This document shows, piece by piece, positions 7,688 to 16,634 of a stretch of DNA of 36,898 nt. Every line of letters starts with the position of its first letter. The first letter of the stretch is position 1. This DNA comes from an archaeon (GTDB taxonomy: Archaea > Thermoplasmatota > Thermoplasmata > Methanomassiliicoccales > Methanomethylophilaceae). Where the stretch lies: the NCBI GenBank assembly GCA_024399175.1, contig JAKSHU010000002.1:1-36898 (forward strand), in the 5' to 3' direction. The translations under genes were made by a program, and so were the position numbers. The notes under the pieces are model-generated. The model was not told the DNA's origin and did no database searches. It saw only the letters and a list, made by a program, of their open reading frames with translations.

Positions 7688-8830
7688 ATGAACGCAAGAT
7701 GGATCATGTGCGCACTCGCCCTCCTCGCGGTGGCGGTGTTCGCGGCTAACTCGGTGTCCCCCGGATACGCCTACTCCTCATCGGTGGAGACGTCCGGCGG
7801 CATCAGCGCCACGTGCAACAGCGTCATGATCTACGATGACGGAGAGGAATACTGCGGACCCGTCGTGAACCTGGAGACCAAGTGCAAGAAGGTTGGCAGT
7901 GACTACGAGTTCAATCCGGCCAAGGTGTCCGACGGATACAGTCTGAAGGTCATCGGAAACGGATACTATGCTCTGAACGTGGAAATATCCGAGGCCAGCA
8001 CCTTCCTCCCCAGCGTGACCCTGCAAATCCAGGGAATGGACTTCGTCGTGCCCCTGACCAACGGGGCAGGCAGCCTCACCGTGACCTCGACGAGCTTCCT
8101 CCACGACACCGCGTACGGATTCAAGCTCTTCACCCCCAAGTGCACCGGACCCTCCGACGAGCTCACCCTCGGAACCATCGTGTTCACGATGGTCCACCTC
8201 GAGTCCCAGGAGGTCCCTGCACAGCTCGTGATCAACGGAACGACCGTCGCATCCGGCGACAACGTGGTCCCCATCAAGGGAATCGTGGACAGCGAGACCG
8301 CCAAGGAGGCGATCGAAGAGGTCAACGGCGGAAGCGAGACCATTCCCGACTCGAAGAAGGAGGACTTCGGCTACCACATCGTGGAGACCGACATCGACGA
8401 TCCCCCGACAGTGTTGATCACCTATGACCCAGATGATACGAACATCACCGAGCCCAGCACGAGCTGGTACTCCAGCACGGAGGTGAACTTCACGCTGACC
8501 ATCCCGGCCAACACGGTCTTCTACCTCCACACGGTGGTGGACAGGACCATCGGACTGTTCGTGCAGAAGGAGAACCAGCTGGACTTCACCATCAACGGGG
8601 TGACCAAGTCCGCGACAGGAGACGTGCGCATCGAATCCAACGATAGGTACCTGTATCTTGACTCCAAAGGAAACCTGACCTGCGACCAGCACAAGCCAGG
8701 CGAATCGGGATGGATACACACCGAATCCACGCCTCTCTCCATACAGGTCGGAGGAGCGAGGTACACCGAGGACTACCAGCTGAAGCTCTACGTCATCATG
8801 ATGGACGACCCTGCCGTGGCAGTGAGTTGA
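7688..8830 (+). CDS. Secreted protein of unknown function, AYSS-type signal peptide
   Basis: The protein has about 380 residues. A signal peptide (MNARWIMCALALLAVAVFAANSV... by position 1-30) ends in GYAYSS, then come beta-rich segments with several Cys pairs. The mature start SVETSGGISATCNSVMIYDD resembles the starts of the two secreted proteins at 25593 and 26812: AYSS, then Thr/Gly, then an Asp- or Asn-containing strand. A low-complexity acidic stretch lies near the middle (DIDDPP...DPDDTNITEP). It has no clear C-terminal anchor. An ATG at 7682 is in frame, but AAAGGTG ends one base before it, so 7688, seven bases on, is the better start. It is probably a cell-surface or extracellular protein. 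Confidence 0.75.
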   Translation: MNARWIMCALALLAVAVFAANSVSPGYAYSSSVETSGGISATCNSVMIYDDGEEYCGPVVNLETKCKKVGSDYEFNPAKVSDGYSLKVIGNGYYALNVEISEASTFLPSVTLQIQGMDFVVPLTNGAGSLTVTSTSFLHDTAYGFKLFTPKCTGPSDELTLGTIVFTMVHLESQEVPAQLVINGTTVASGDNVVPIKGIVDSETAKEAIEEVNGGSETIPDSKKEDFGYHIVETDIDDPPTVLITYDPDDTNITEPSTSWYSSTEVNFTLTIPANTVFYLHTVVDRTIGLFVQKENQLDFTINGVTKSATGDVRIESNDRYLYLDSKGNLTCDQHKPGESGWIHTESTPLSIQVGGARYTEDYQLKLYVIMMDDPAVAVS

Positions 8831-8927
8831 GCCACGACGGAACGAAACCCCTCACGCCGCACGCGCACCCACATTCCATTGCGCGCGTGGCACAACCCTT
8901 ATTATATAGCGCGCGATGGGACACCCT

Positions 8928-9182
8928 ATGCAGATCAAGGTTGTAAACGAAACCGAGAACATCACCAGGTTCGCCCTCGTCGATGTGAACACCACCATCA
9001 TCGAGGCAGTCATCGACGGACTCAACAGGAACAAGAACGTCGATTACGCAAGGTACATCGTCGACCACCCCGACCTCACCGACCGCATGCTCGAGATCAA
9101 GGTCAACAACGGCACCGTCAAGGAGGCCCTCCAGGCAGCCGTCGGCGACTTCAAGGCATACTTCTCCGAGATCAACGAGTGA
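8928..9182 (+). CDS. rpo11: DNA-directed RNA polymerase subunit Rpo11 (L)
   Basis: The protein has 84 residues. MQIKVVNETENITRFALVDV, then TTIIEAVIDGLNRNKNVDYARY and DHPDLTDRMLEIKVNNGT follow the Rpo11/RPB11 fold, which pairs with Rpo3 in the polymerase assembly platform. An ATG at 8916 is in frame, but family proteins begin MQIKV or similar, and the TATA (ATTATATAG, 8901-8909) predicts a transcript start at about 8930. The mRNA is therefore leaderless from 8928. TruD starts 14 bases after the stop, so the two genes form an operon. Confidence 0.9.
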   Translation: MQIKVVNETENITRFALVDVNTTIIEAVIDGLNRNKNVDYARYIVDHPDLTDRMLEIKVNNGTVKEALQAAVGDFKAYFSEINE

Positions 9183-9196
9183 ATCGGCTGATCCCA

Positions 9197-10507
9197 ATGT
9201 CGTTCAGGAAATGCACCTCCGCGGAAGCGGACATCGGAATGCTGTACTACATCAGTGACAACGAGGGAACCGGCGGACGCCTCAAAGCCCAGCCCGAGGA
9301 CTTCGTCGTCGACGAGATCTCCTCGCATCCCGAACCCGCCGACGATGGCAGGTTCACCATCGCCAAAGTGACCGCGAGGAACTGGGAGACGAACCACATG
9401 ATCCGTCTCCTCTCCCGCCAGATGGGCATCTCCAGGGAACGCATCGGATTCGCAGGAACCAAGGACAAGAGGGCGGTAACCTCGCAGCTCATGTCCTTCG
9501 AGGGTCCCCCGTCCATCCTCGAGAAGGTGGACCTCCAGGACCTCACCATCACCGAGCCCTACAAGGCCCGCAGGAGGATCCAGATCGGAGACCTCATCGG
9601 CAACCGCTTCACCATCAGGGCGACCAACGTCGCCAGGCCCATGGCCGAGGTCAGGGACGTCTGCGAGGACGTCATCGCATCCGTGAAGGCCACCGGCGGA
9701 TTCCCCAACTACTTCGGAGTCCAGAGGTTCGGAGTCATGAGGCCCATCACCCACAAGGTCGGGGAATACATCGTAAGGGGCGACATCAGGGGAGCCGTCA
9801 GATGCTACGTCTGCGAGCCCGCCAACGAGGCCAGCCAGGACGTCGCCGCCGCGGAAGCCAGGAAGCGTCTCTCCGAGACCGACGACTGGGCATCCCTCTA
9901 CGACACCGTCCCGGACTCCATGAGCTTCGAGAAGAACCTCATCGCCTACCTCAGGGACCATCCCGAGGACTGGACCGGTGCCATCGCCTCGATGCCCACC
10001 AACCTCCAGATGATGTTCGTCCACGCCTACCAGTCATACCTCTTCAACCTGATGCTCAGCGAGAGGATCGCCAGGGGAATCCCCCTCAACAGGCCCATCG
10101 TGGGAGACGTCATCATCCCCCTCGACGCGGACGGCATCCCCCAGCACGAGAGCCCCGTCATCGCCACCGCCAGGAACATCGACCTGGTGGAGAGGCAGAT
10201 CAGGCTCAAGAGGGCGTTCGTCTCCATCCCCCTCTTTGGAAGCGAGAGCAAGTTCTCCGACGGAGAGATGGGCGAGATCGAGAGGATGATCCTCGAGAGG
10301 GAGAAGATCGACCTCGACGACTTCGTCGTGCCCGGACTCTCCCACTGCAGTTCGGAAGGAAGCTGGAGAGAGCTTCTCTGCCCCGTGAAGGACCTCGGCT
10401 ACAACCTCGAGGAGGAGTCATACCAGGTCTCCTTCAGCCTTCCCAAGGGCAACTACGCCACCTGCCTCATGAGAGAGTTCATGAAGTCGGAGATGACGGA
10501 CTACTGA
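9197..10507 (+). CDS. truD: tRNA pseudouridine(13) synthase TruD
   Basis: The protein has 436 residues, the usual length for archaeal/eukaryal TruD/Pus7. Diagnostic blocks are KAQPEDFVVDEI near residue 30, RLLSRQMGISRERIGFAGTK then DKRAVTSQ (catalytic Asp90), NYFGVQRFG, the inserted TRUD domain, and the C-terminal FSLPKGNYATCLMREFMK block. It converts uridine 13 of tRNAs to pseudouridine in the cytoplasm. The frame stays open far upstream across rpo11, but the ATG at 9197 begins the conserved sequence 14 bases after rpo11, so the two are cotranscribed. Confidence 0.95.
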   Translation: MSFRKCTSAEADIGMLYYISDNEGTGGRLKAQPEDFVVDEISSHPEPADDGRFTIAKVTARNWETNHMIRLLSRQMGISRERIGFAGTKDKRAVTSQLMSFEGPPSILEKVDLQDLTITEPYKARRRIQIGDLIGNRFTIRATNVARPMAEVRDVCEDVIASVKATGGFPNYFGVQRFGVMRPITHKVGEYIVRGDIRGAVRCYVCEPANEASQDVAAAEARKRLSETDDWASLYDTVPDSMSFEKNLIAYLRDHPEDWTGAIASMPTNLQMMFVHAYQSYLFNLMLSERIARGIPLNRPIVGDVIIPLDADGIPQHESPVIATARNIDLVERQIRLKRAFVSIPLFGSESKFSDGEMGEIERMILEREKIDLDDFVVPGLSHCSSEGSWRELLCPVKDLGYNLEEESYQVSFSLPKGNYATCLMREFMKSEMTDY

Positions 10508-10580
10508 ACGGGGATCCTAGTGGATTCCCGCCCCAAACAACTTCGATTATTTTTGACAAATCGATTTTGACATAATGTAT

Positions 10581-10598
10581 CCGGCCCCGGAGGGCCGG
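10581..10598 (-). terminator. GGCCC hairpin after the TPR gene
   Basis: CCGGCCC (10581-10587) and GGGCCGG (10592-10598) form a perfect 7 bp stem with a CGGA loop, 11 bases past the leftward TPR stop and also downstream of truD. A very similar hairpin follows arcS at 30002-30018. Confidence 0.5.
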
Positions 10599-10608
10599 AA
10601 AGTTGGTT

Positions 10609-13600
10609 TCACTCGTGGCTCTCCGCCACGGAAAGAATCATCCTGGCGGCGAAGATTCCGACCTCCTCGTCGAGCATCACCTGCTCGATGGACTTGTCCT
10701 TCGCCACGTGGGCCGCGGCCATCACATACTCCCCGGGAGTCTCGCGGGGGAGCTTGGAGACACGGGCGGCACGCAGGTAGGCCATCAGGCGCTTGGCCTC
10801 ATCCACGTCCTTGGCACCGCTTGCCACGTAGTCCTCCGCGATTCTGAGGGCCTCGAGATCCTTGGTCTTGGCACGGCTGATGGTCTGGAAGGAGAGGTTC
10901 TCCAGATGGTCGCACTCGTTGGTACCGTAGAGCACCTCCCCGTAGGAGGGGATGTCCCTGAGGTAGGAGACGGCGGCACCCGCCAGCTCCGCGTCGCTTC
11001 CGATGCTCTCCGCGATGATGGGGTCTGACACCTCCACGCCGAGCATGTACGCCCTGCGCATGATGCGCTCGGAGAGACGCTTGACCTCCACGGGCACGTC
11101 GACGGTCTCCTCGATCTCCTCGTCGAGCATTCCGGGACGGCTCTTGAGGAGCATCGCCTCGGTCCTCAGACCGACGCTGTTGAGGGCGGTGACGACGTTC
11201 CTGGTCCACTCCTCGCCGACGTTGTCGAACCTGAGGAATCCCTGGTAGGCGTCACGGACACCTGCCCTGTCCTTCTTCACCTGGTAGATCATGGCGAGGA
11301 TGGCATAGGCCTCCCCGCTGGGCTCCGAGGTGATGGAGGACTGGATGGAACGCAGTGCCGCATCGTAGTCCTTGGTCCTGTACTGGGTGTAGGCCAGGAA
11401 CCTGCTGGCATCCGCGTCGTGGGGATCCAGCATGAACGCGGTGGAGTAGCTCTTGACGGCCGCGGTGTAGGCACCCTTGGCCTCCTGGACGTTTCCGAGC
11501 TTGATGTAAATCTGGGGGTTGGTTATGCCCTTCTGGATGGCCTTGCTGTAGGCCTTGATGGCTCCGTCGATGTCGCCGTCCTCCGTCCTCATGTCACCGA
11601 TGGCCTCGTGCACGGAGCCGTTGGTGGGATTCCTGTCGAGATACTGGGACAGGAACATGTCGGCGACCCTCTTGTCCCCGGACTTGCGGTAGATGACCGC
11701 CCTGAAGAGGGAGTAGTCGAGGTTGTCGGGATCGGTCTCCAGCGCACGGTCGGTGAGCCTGGCGGCGGAGACGAGGTCCCCGGCCTCCAGCATGGACTTG
11801 GCGATGTTGAACAGTGCCACGGGGTCCTGGGTCTCCTCGGAGGGCTTCTCCTCCCCGGACTCGTTGCCGATGGAGTTGAAGATGAGGTTGGCCTCGTCGC
11901 TCTTTCCGACCTTCATCAGGGCGTCGGCGAGGGCCCTCTTGGTGGATCTGTCCATAGGCTCGAGACGGAGGATCTCGTGGCAGACGTCGATGGTCTCCTC
12001 GGTGTCTCCCATCTGGATCGTGAGGTCCCTGTAGGCGAACAGGAGCTCCAGGGAGTCGGGGTCGGAGGCGAGGGCCTTGTCGAGCACCTTCTTGGCGGAA
12101 GCCGTGTCCATCAGACCCATGTTGGCACGTGCGTAGGCGGCCACGATGGAGGCGTCGGGGTTCTTCTTCATCAGCTTCTTTCCGATGAAGGCGGCGTCGG
12201 TGTACCTGGCGGCCTTGATGCAGACCTTCATCTTCACGGCGAGGATGTCGGTGTTCTTGGAATCGGTGGCCTCGGCGAGCTCGAGGAAGTTGAGCGCCTC
12301 GGAGAACATTCCGTTGCCGGCGAAGATGGCCGCCTTCCTGACGAGGGCGTAGGAGGAGCGGGGGTCCAGCTCGATGGCGCGGTTGAAGGACTTGATGGCC
12401 GCGTCGAGGTCCCCCTTCTTCTCCTTGATGCATCCGTTGGAGATCCAGTACTGGGGGTTGTACATGTCCAGGAGGATCGCCTTGCCGAAGGCCTCCTCCG
12501 CGGAGTCAAGGTCTCCGAACTTCTCGTCGGCCAGTCCCTTGGAGTGCCAGATCTCGGAATCGTTCTTCATGAGGACGGCCGCGGAGGCGAAGGATGCGGA
12601 TGCCTTGAGGTACTCTCCGAGGGCGTACTCCGCGTTTCCCCTGAGCCTCCTGACCTCCTTCACGCCGCCGTACTTGTGGTCGTTGTCCCTGCAGAGCTTC
12701 TCGGCCTCGGTGTACTTTCCCTCGGAGATGAGGACGGAGATCAGCTTGACGAAGTCGTCCTCCCCCACGACGTGGGGCATGCTGTCGGAGGACTCGCTGC
12801 CGTTGAGGGCCTTGGCGAGCTCCAGGGTGGAGAGGATGTTGGCGATGCCGGTGTTGCCTGGGTCGATCTCGAGGATGGACCTGCAGGCCTCCACGGCGCG
12901 GTCGTTGTCTCCGGTCTCCTTGTAGACGTCGACGAGGGCCTCGAGGGCGGGGATGCAGTCGCGCTTGATGGAGACGGCCTTCTTGGCCACGGAGGCGGCC
13001 TTGCCGGTGCGTCTGATGGCGAGGTACACCCTGGCGAGCTGCGCCATGGACTCGGCGTTCTTCTTGTTGGCGTCCACGCCGTCCTTGGCGTAGGCCTCGG
13101 CGGCACGGTAGTCGCCGACCAGGAGGGCGACCTTGCTGAGGATGATGCAGGCGGTGGCGTCGTCGGGGTGGCTGAAGAGGATCTTCTTCGCCTCCATCGC
13201 GGCGTCGTCGTTGAATCCCATGTCCAGGAGGAACCTGGTGAGCTCGATGTAGTCGTCGTAGTCGGCGAACTCGGAGTCGAGGTAGTCCACGATGGCCTGC
13301 TGGGCCTCGTTCTTCTTATCGAGGGCCATGCAGGACCTGATCATTCCCTTGACGACACGGGGGTTGGCGATGTCGAAGGCCTCGGCGGACCTGAAGCTGG
13401 CGAGCGCGAGGTCGTTGCTTCCGCCGTTGAGGTAGGCGTCACCGAGCTCGCAGAGGATGGAGACATCGTTCTCCATCGCGGCGCTGGCCTCGGAGAGGAC
13501 CATCTGGCAGGAGTGCCAGTCCCGCTCGTCGCGGGACATCCTGGCGGAGAGGACGCAGTAGACGGGGACCCTGTCCTGGTATCCCTCGGAGCTGATGAGC

Positions 13601-14238
13601 ATGCGTCCGGCGGTCTCCCTGTTGCCCCTGTACCACTCGCGGTACAGGCGGTAAAGGGTGAGCTCGGGGGAACCGTCGTCCTCGGGCTCGTCGAAGGGCC
13701 TTCCGATGGCGAGGAGCTCGCAGGCCTCGAGGGCGGCCCAGTTGACGGTGGAGTCGATCTTCGAGAGGAGCATGTAGGCCTCGTGGTAGGTCTTGTCGCT
13801 CCACAGGGCCTTCATCAGGTGGTTCCTGGCGGAGTGCTGGTCGTTGCGGGCGATGTCGATCTCGGCGCTGACGTAGTGGTAGAACGCCTTGTCGGGGGCC
13901 TCCCCCAGCTCGCCGATGATGGCGTCGGCCTCGGTGACCAGTCCCTTGCGGGCGAAGCAGGATGCCGCGGTGAGCGCCGGACGGCAATCACGTGGCCTGC
14001 TCTTGGACACCAGGTCCCTCACGTCGTCGTCCCATCCCTGCGCCTCCTCGGCGGAGACGATCCTGATGAGACGGCACAGGATCTTGGAATCCAGGTTGGT
14101 CTCGTAGTCGAGCACCTTGTTGAGAACCGAGGACAGCGCCTTTATGCGGTTCTCGGGATTCCTGGTCCCGTCCGCCTTAAGGATGGCGGACCATAGGTCC
14201 ATCTCACCCTTGCTCCCGAAAATTTCCCCATCTGACAT
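10609..14238 (-). CDS. Large tetratricopeptide-repeat protein
   Basis: The protein has 1209 residues, almost all tandem TPR helices. Clear copies include SEIWHSKGLADEKFGDLDSA, PQYWISNGCIKEKKGDLDAA (each followed by an alpha helix with Ala and Pro at TPR positions), and others ending in DPDN or DPRSS. No signal peptide or membrane segment is visible, and there is no catalytic domain. TPR arrays hold protein partners together, so a cytoplasmic scaffold is likely; the partner is unknown. The last 170 residues are helical and not clearly TPR. The ATG at 14238 follows TTTTTAATA by about 24 bases, consistent with a leaderless mRNA. It is a single-gene unit after the cbi operon. Confidence 0.85.
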   Translation of the reverse strand: MSDGEIFGSKGEMDLWSAILKADGTRNPENRIKALSSVLNKVLDYETNLDSKILCRLIRIVSAEEAQGWDDDVRDLVSKSRPRDCRPALTAASCFARKGLVTEADAIIGELGEAPDKAFYHYVSAEIDIARNDQHSARNHLMKALWSDKTYHEAYMLLSKIDSTVNWAALEACELLAIGRPFDEPEDDGSPELTLYRLYREWYRGNRETAGRMLISSEGYQDRVPVYCVLSARMSRDERDWHSCQMVLSEASAAMENDVSILCELGDAYLNGGSNDLALASFRSAEAFDIANPRVVKGMIRSCMALDKKNEAQQAIVDYLDSEFADYDDYIELTRFLLDMGFNDDAAMEAKKILFSHPDDATACIILSKVALLVGDYRAAEAYAKDGVDANKKNAESMAQLARVYLAIRRTGKAASVAKKAVSIKRDCIPALEALVDVYKETGDNDRAVEACRSILEIDPGNTGIANILSTLELAKALNGSESSDSMPHVVGEDDFVKLISVLISEGKYTEAEKLCRDNDHKYGGVKEVRRLRGNAEYALGEYLKASASFASAAVLMKNDSEIWHSKGLADEKFGDLDSAEEAFGKAILLDMYNPQYWISNGCIKEKKGDLDAAIKSFNRAIELDPRSSYALVRKAAIFAGNGMFSEALNFLELAEATDSKNTDILAVKMKVCIKAARYTDAAFIGKKLMKKNPDASIVAAYARANMGLMDTASAKKVLDKALASDPDSLELLFAYRDLTIQMGDTEETIDVCHEILRLEPMDRSTKRALADALMKVGKSDEANLIFNSIGNESGEEKPSEETQDPVALFNIAKSMLEAGDLVSAARLTDRALETDPDNLDYSLFRAVIYRKSGDKRVADMFLSQYLDRNPTNGSVHEAIGDMRTEDGDIDGAIKAYSKAIQKGITNPQIYIKLGNVQEAKGAYTAAVKSYSTAFMLDPHDADASRFLAYTQYRTKDYDAALRSIQSSITSEPSGEAYAILAMIYQVKKDRAGVRDAYQGFLRFDNVGEEWTRNVVTALNSVGLRTEAMLLKSRPGMLDEEIEETVDVPVEVKRLSERIMRRAYMLGVEVSDPIIAESIGSDAELAGAAVSYLRDIPSYGEVLYGTNECDHLENLSFQTISRAKTKDLEALRIAEDYVASGAKDVDEAKRLMAYLRAARVSKLPRETPGEYVMAAAHVAKDKSIEQVMLDEEVGIFAARMILSVAESHE

Positions 14239-14346
14239 ATGTCCGGCCCATCGCGTTCCTCCTATTAAAAATCTTAAAAAAGAGAGGGTCGGACCGTCCC
14301 GGAGGCCCGTGAGAACGGGAACGGGACGTCTGGGTCATCGGGCCCG

Positions 14347-15495
14347 TCAGTTGAGGATCTCGACCCTTATGTCACCATATCCGGAGGCGTTTATGAAGTC
14401 CGCGGAGTTCCTGGCACTGTCGACCATCAGAGGGTCGCAGAGAAGGAGCGCGTCCCTTCCAGCCATGCAGTTCATGGTGCAGTTCTCGGGACCGTTGTAC
14501 ATGTAGTCGACCCTGGCGAGGGACCTGTCCTGGGCCCTCCTGGCGGAGAGGCCGTAGATTCCGGTGCGGATGTCGCCCAGCCCGTGCTCGCTGACCAGCT
14601 CGTTGAGGTCGGTGTCGGCATCCACCTTGTGGATGTACAGGGTTCCGAAGGAGCCTCCGGGATTGGCGGCGATCTTCGCAGACATCTGTGTCTGGGTCTT
14701 GGGGAAAGGCTCCCTGGTGGAGGCCCCGAGGCCGGACAGTGCGTCGTTCATCAGGAAGGTCTTCGGGGGGAGAAGTCCCGCCAGATAGACAGCGGCCTTG
14801 TCGGAGTAGAAGGGCTCCGGCGCTCCCGAGTAGACGCACCTTCCGTGCTGCATCACGTGGATCTCGTCGGCCCACGAGTAGGTCAGGTCGGTGTCGTGCG
14901 AGGACATGATGACGGTTACCCCGGTGCGGTGGAGCTGCTCGGCGATCTCCATGACCTCGTAGGCCATCTGGGGATCGAGACCGGCGGTGGGCTCGTCCAT
15001 GATGAGGACCTGGGGCTTCATCGCGAGGACCCCTGCCAGAGTGACCCTCTTCCTCTGACCGTAGGAGAGCTTCATCGTGGGGGACTTCCTGAACTCGCTC
15101 ATTCCGACGGCGAAGAGGGCGTCGTCGACGCGCCTCTCGACCTCGTCGCGGGGGAGCCTGAGGTTCTCGGGACCGTAGGCGACATCCTGCTCCACATAGG
15201 GCTTGAACAGCATGTCGTTGGGGTTCTGGAACAGGATGGAGACCTCGGAACGCATGCGGATGATGTCCCTGTGCTTGTAGGAGATCGGCTCGCCCTGGTA
15301 GAGGACCCTTCCCTCGTCGGGCTTCTTCAGCGCGTTGAGGACGCCGAAGAGGGTGGACTTTCCGGCGCCGTTGGCGCCGAGGATGGCGGTCTTGACGCCC
15401 TTGCCGATCCTGAGGTCCACGTCGTTGAGGACCTTCGGTCCCTTCCTGCTGTAGCTGAAGGACACGTGGTCCGCCTCGAGAACATGCTGGGTCAT
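14347..15495 (-). CDS. cbiO: Cobalt ECF transporter ATPase CbiO, second copy
   Basis: The protein has 382 residues. An ABC domain takes the first 250: Walker A GANGAGKST (40-48), signature LSYGQ (143-147), Walker B LIMDEP (D167, E168) and H-loop SSHD. The usual signature is LSGGQ, so Tyr replaces the first Gly. A C-terminal region of about 120 residues, unusual for CbiO, resembles the tail of the neighbouring copy (IYGLSARR..., then RDALLLCDPL). It couples ATP hydrolysis to cobalt uptake with the other CbiO, CbiQ and CbiM. The ATG overlaps the stop of the upstream cbiO by four bases, so translation is coupled. A T-run (minus strand, about 14277-14283) downstream may end the operon. Confidence 0.92.
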   Translation of the reverse strand: MTQHVLEADHVSFSYSRKGPKVLNDVDLRIGKGVKTAILGANGAGKSTLFGVLNALKKPDEGRVLYQGEPISYKHRDIIRMRSEVSILFQNPNDMLFKPYVEQDVAYGPENLRLPRDEVERRVDDALFAVGMSEFRKSPTMKLSYGQRKRVTLAGVLAMKPQVLIMDEPTAGLDPQMAYEVMEIAEQLHRTGVTVIMSSHDTDLTYSWADEIHVMQHGRCVYSGAPEPFYSDKAAVYLAGLLPPKTFLMNDALSGLGASTREPFPKTQTQMSAKIAANPGGSFGTLYIHKVDADTDLNELVSEHGLGDIRTGIYGLSARRAQDRSLARVDYMYNGPENCTMNCMAGRDALLLCDPLMVDSARNSADFINASGYGDIRVEILN

Positions 15496-16631
15496 TGCAC
15501 TACCTCCATGACGACATCGGAGCCGAACGCCTTCAGTGTCTCGGCCTGTTCCCTGATTGTGGAGCCGAAGATCTCGTCGTAGAACAGAACGGTGTCCCTG
15601 CCGAGGACGGCCTCGGTGAAGCAGGAGTCGATGCCGTCGAAGTAGAAGTCGACCTTCCTTCCGCCCAGCGCGAACCTGGCGTCGGAACCGTAGACGCCTA
15701 TCCTGGCACTGTCGCCGGCGTCCCTCGTGGCCTCCTCGTAGGCGGAGGAGATGTCCCCCTCCGAGTAGGGGACGCAGAACACCCTTCCGGGCCTGTGGGA
15801 GCCCTTGCCGAACTTGGCGAGGAAGGAGCACACGTTGCGGGGGCAGGGCTGCTCGGGGATGCCGCGCAGGCTGGAGATCTCGCGGTTCATGTTGAACGTG
15901 GACGGGGACAGGAGTCCGCAGAGGTGGACATCCTCGTTGTTCCCGTAGAACTCCTCGGAGGTTCCGCTGAAGACCTTCCTTCCGTTGCGGATGACGTTGA
16001 CGGTATCGGCCCAGCCGTATGCCAGGTCGACGTCGTGGGTGGAGATGAGCACGGTGACTCCGCGCAGATGCAACTTCTCGGCCAGCTCCATGACCTCCAT
16101 CGAGGCCTGGGGGTCGAGACCGGCGGTGGGCTCGTCCATTATGAGCACCTTGGGGTCGACGGCGAGGGCGCCGGCGATGGCGACCCTCTTCCTCTGTCCG
16201 CCGGACAGCTGCTGGAGGGGACGGGTCCTGAACTCCGACATCCTGACGTCGCGGAGGGCCTTGTCGATCCTGACCTCGATCTCGTCCCTGTCGATGCCGA
16301 GATTGAGGGGACCGAAGGCCACGTCCTCCTCCACGAGGGAGCAGAACATCTGCTCGTCGGGATTCTGGAGGACGACGGACACGTCGGAGCGGACCCTGGT
16401 GAGTCCCTCGCGGGTGTACTCCAGGGGCTCTCCCCTGAAGAGGACCTCGCCCTCGACGGGCTTGTACACGCCGGTGAGGGTGTAGAACATCGTGGTCTTT
16501 CCGGCACCGTTGGCGCCGAGGATGGCCGAACGGGAGCCCTCCTCGATCTCGAGGTCGAAGTGGTCGAGGACGGTTGGGGTTCCGGGATGGTGGCGGAAGC
16601 TCACATCCCTCATCTCGAATATGTTGCTCAT
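15492..16631 (-). CDS. cbiO: Cobalt ECF transporter ATPase CbiO, first copy
   Basis: The protein has 379 residues. Walker A is GANGAGKTT (39-47), the signature is canonical LSGGQ (142-146), Walker B is LIMDEP (D166, E167) and the H-loop is STHD (H199). The tail from about 255 on includes ARIGVYGSDARFALGGRKVD and RDTVLFYDEIFG, and is alike in order to that of the next gene. The tail sequence looks like a small alpha/beta domain, role unknown. Two different CbiO subunits in one operon suggest a heterodimeric ATPase, as in EcfA/EcfA'. It lies 3 bases after cbiQ and overlaps the next cbiO by four bases. Confidence 0.93.
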   Translation of the reverse strand: MSNIFEMRDVSFRHHPGTPTVLDHFDLEIEEGSRSAILGANGAGKTTMFYTLTGVYKPVEGEVLFRGEPLEYTREGLTRVRSDVSVVLQNPDEQMFCSLVEEDVAFGPLNLGIDRDEIEVRIDKALRDVRMSEFRTRPLQQLSGGQRKRVAIAGALAVDPKVLIMDEPTAGLDPQASMEVMELAEKLHLRGVTVLISTHDVDLAYGWADTVNVIRNGRKVFSGTSEEFYGNNEDVHLCGLLSPSTFNMNREISSLRGIPEQPCPRNVCSFLAKFGKGSHRPGRVFCVPYSEGDISSAYEEATRDAGDSARIGVYGSDARFALGGRKVDFYFDGIDSCFTEAVLGRDTVLFYDEIFGSTIREQAETLKAFGSDVVMEVVQ

Positions 16632-16634
16632 TGT

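Noticed and set aside
11419-14196. Very long open frame antisense to the TPR gene
   Set aside because: It is Gly/Val/Asp-rich and repetitive because it mirrors the TPR repeats; the TPR frame has the start, TATA and family pattern.
14180-14255. Short upstream reading frame with GGAGG before the TPR gene
   Set aside because: An ATG at about 14250 follows GGAGG and reads 15 codons in another frame. The TATA TTTTTAATA puts the transcript start near 14238, so this stretch is promoter and not transcribed.
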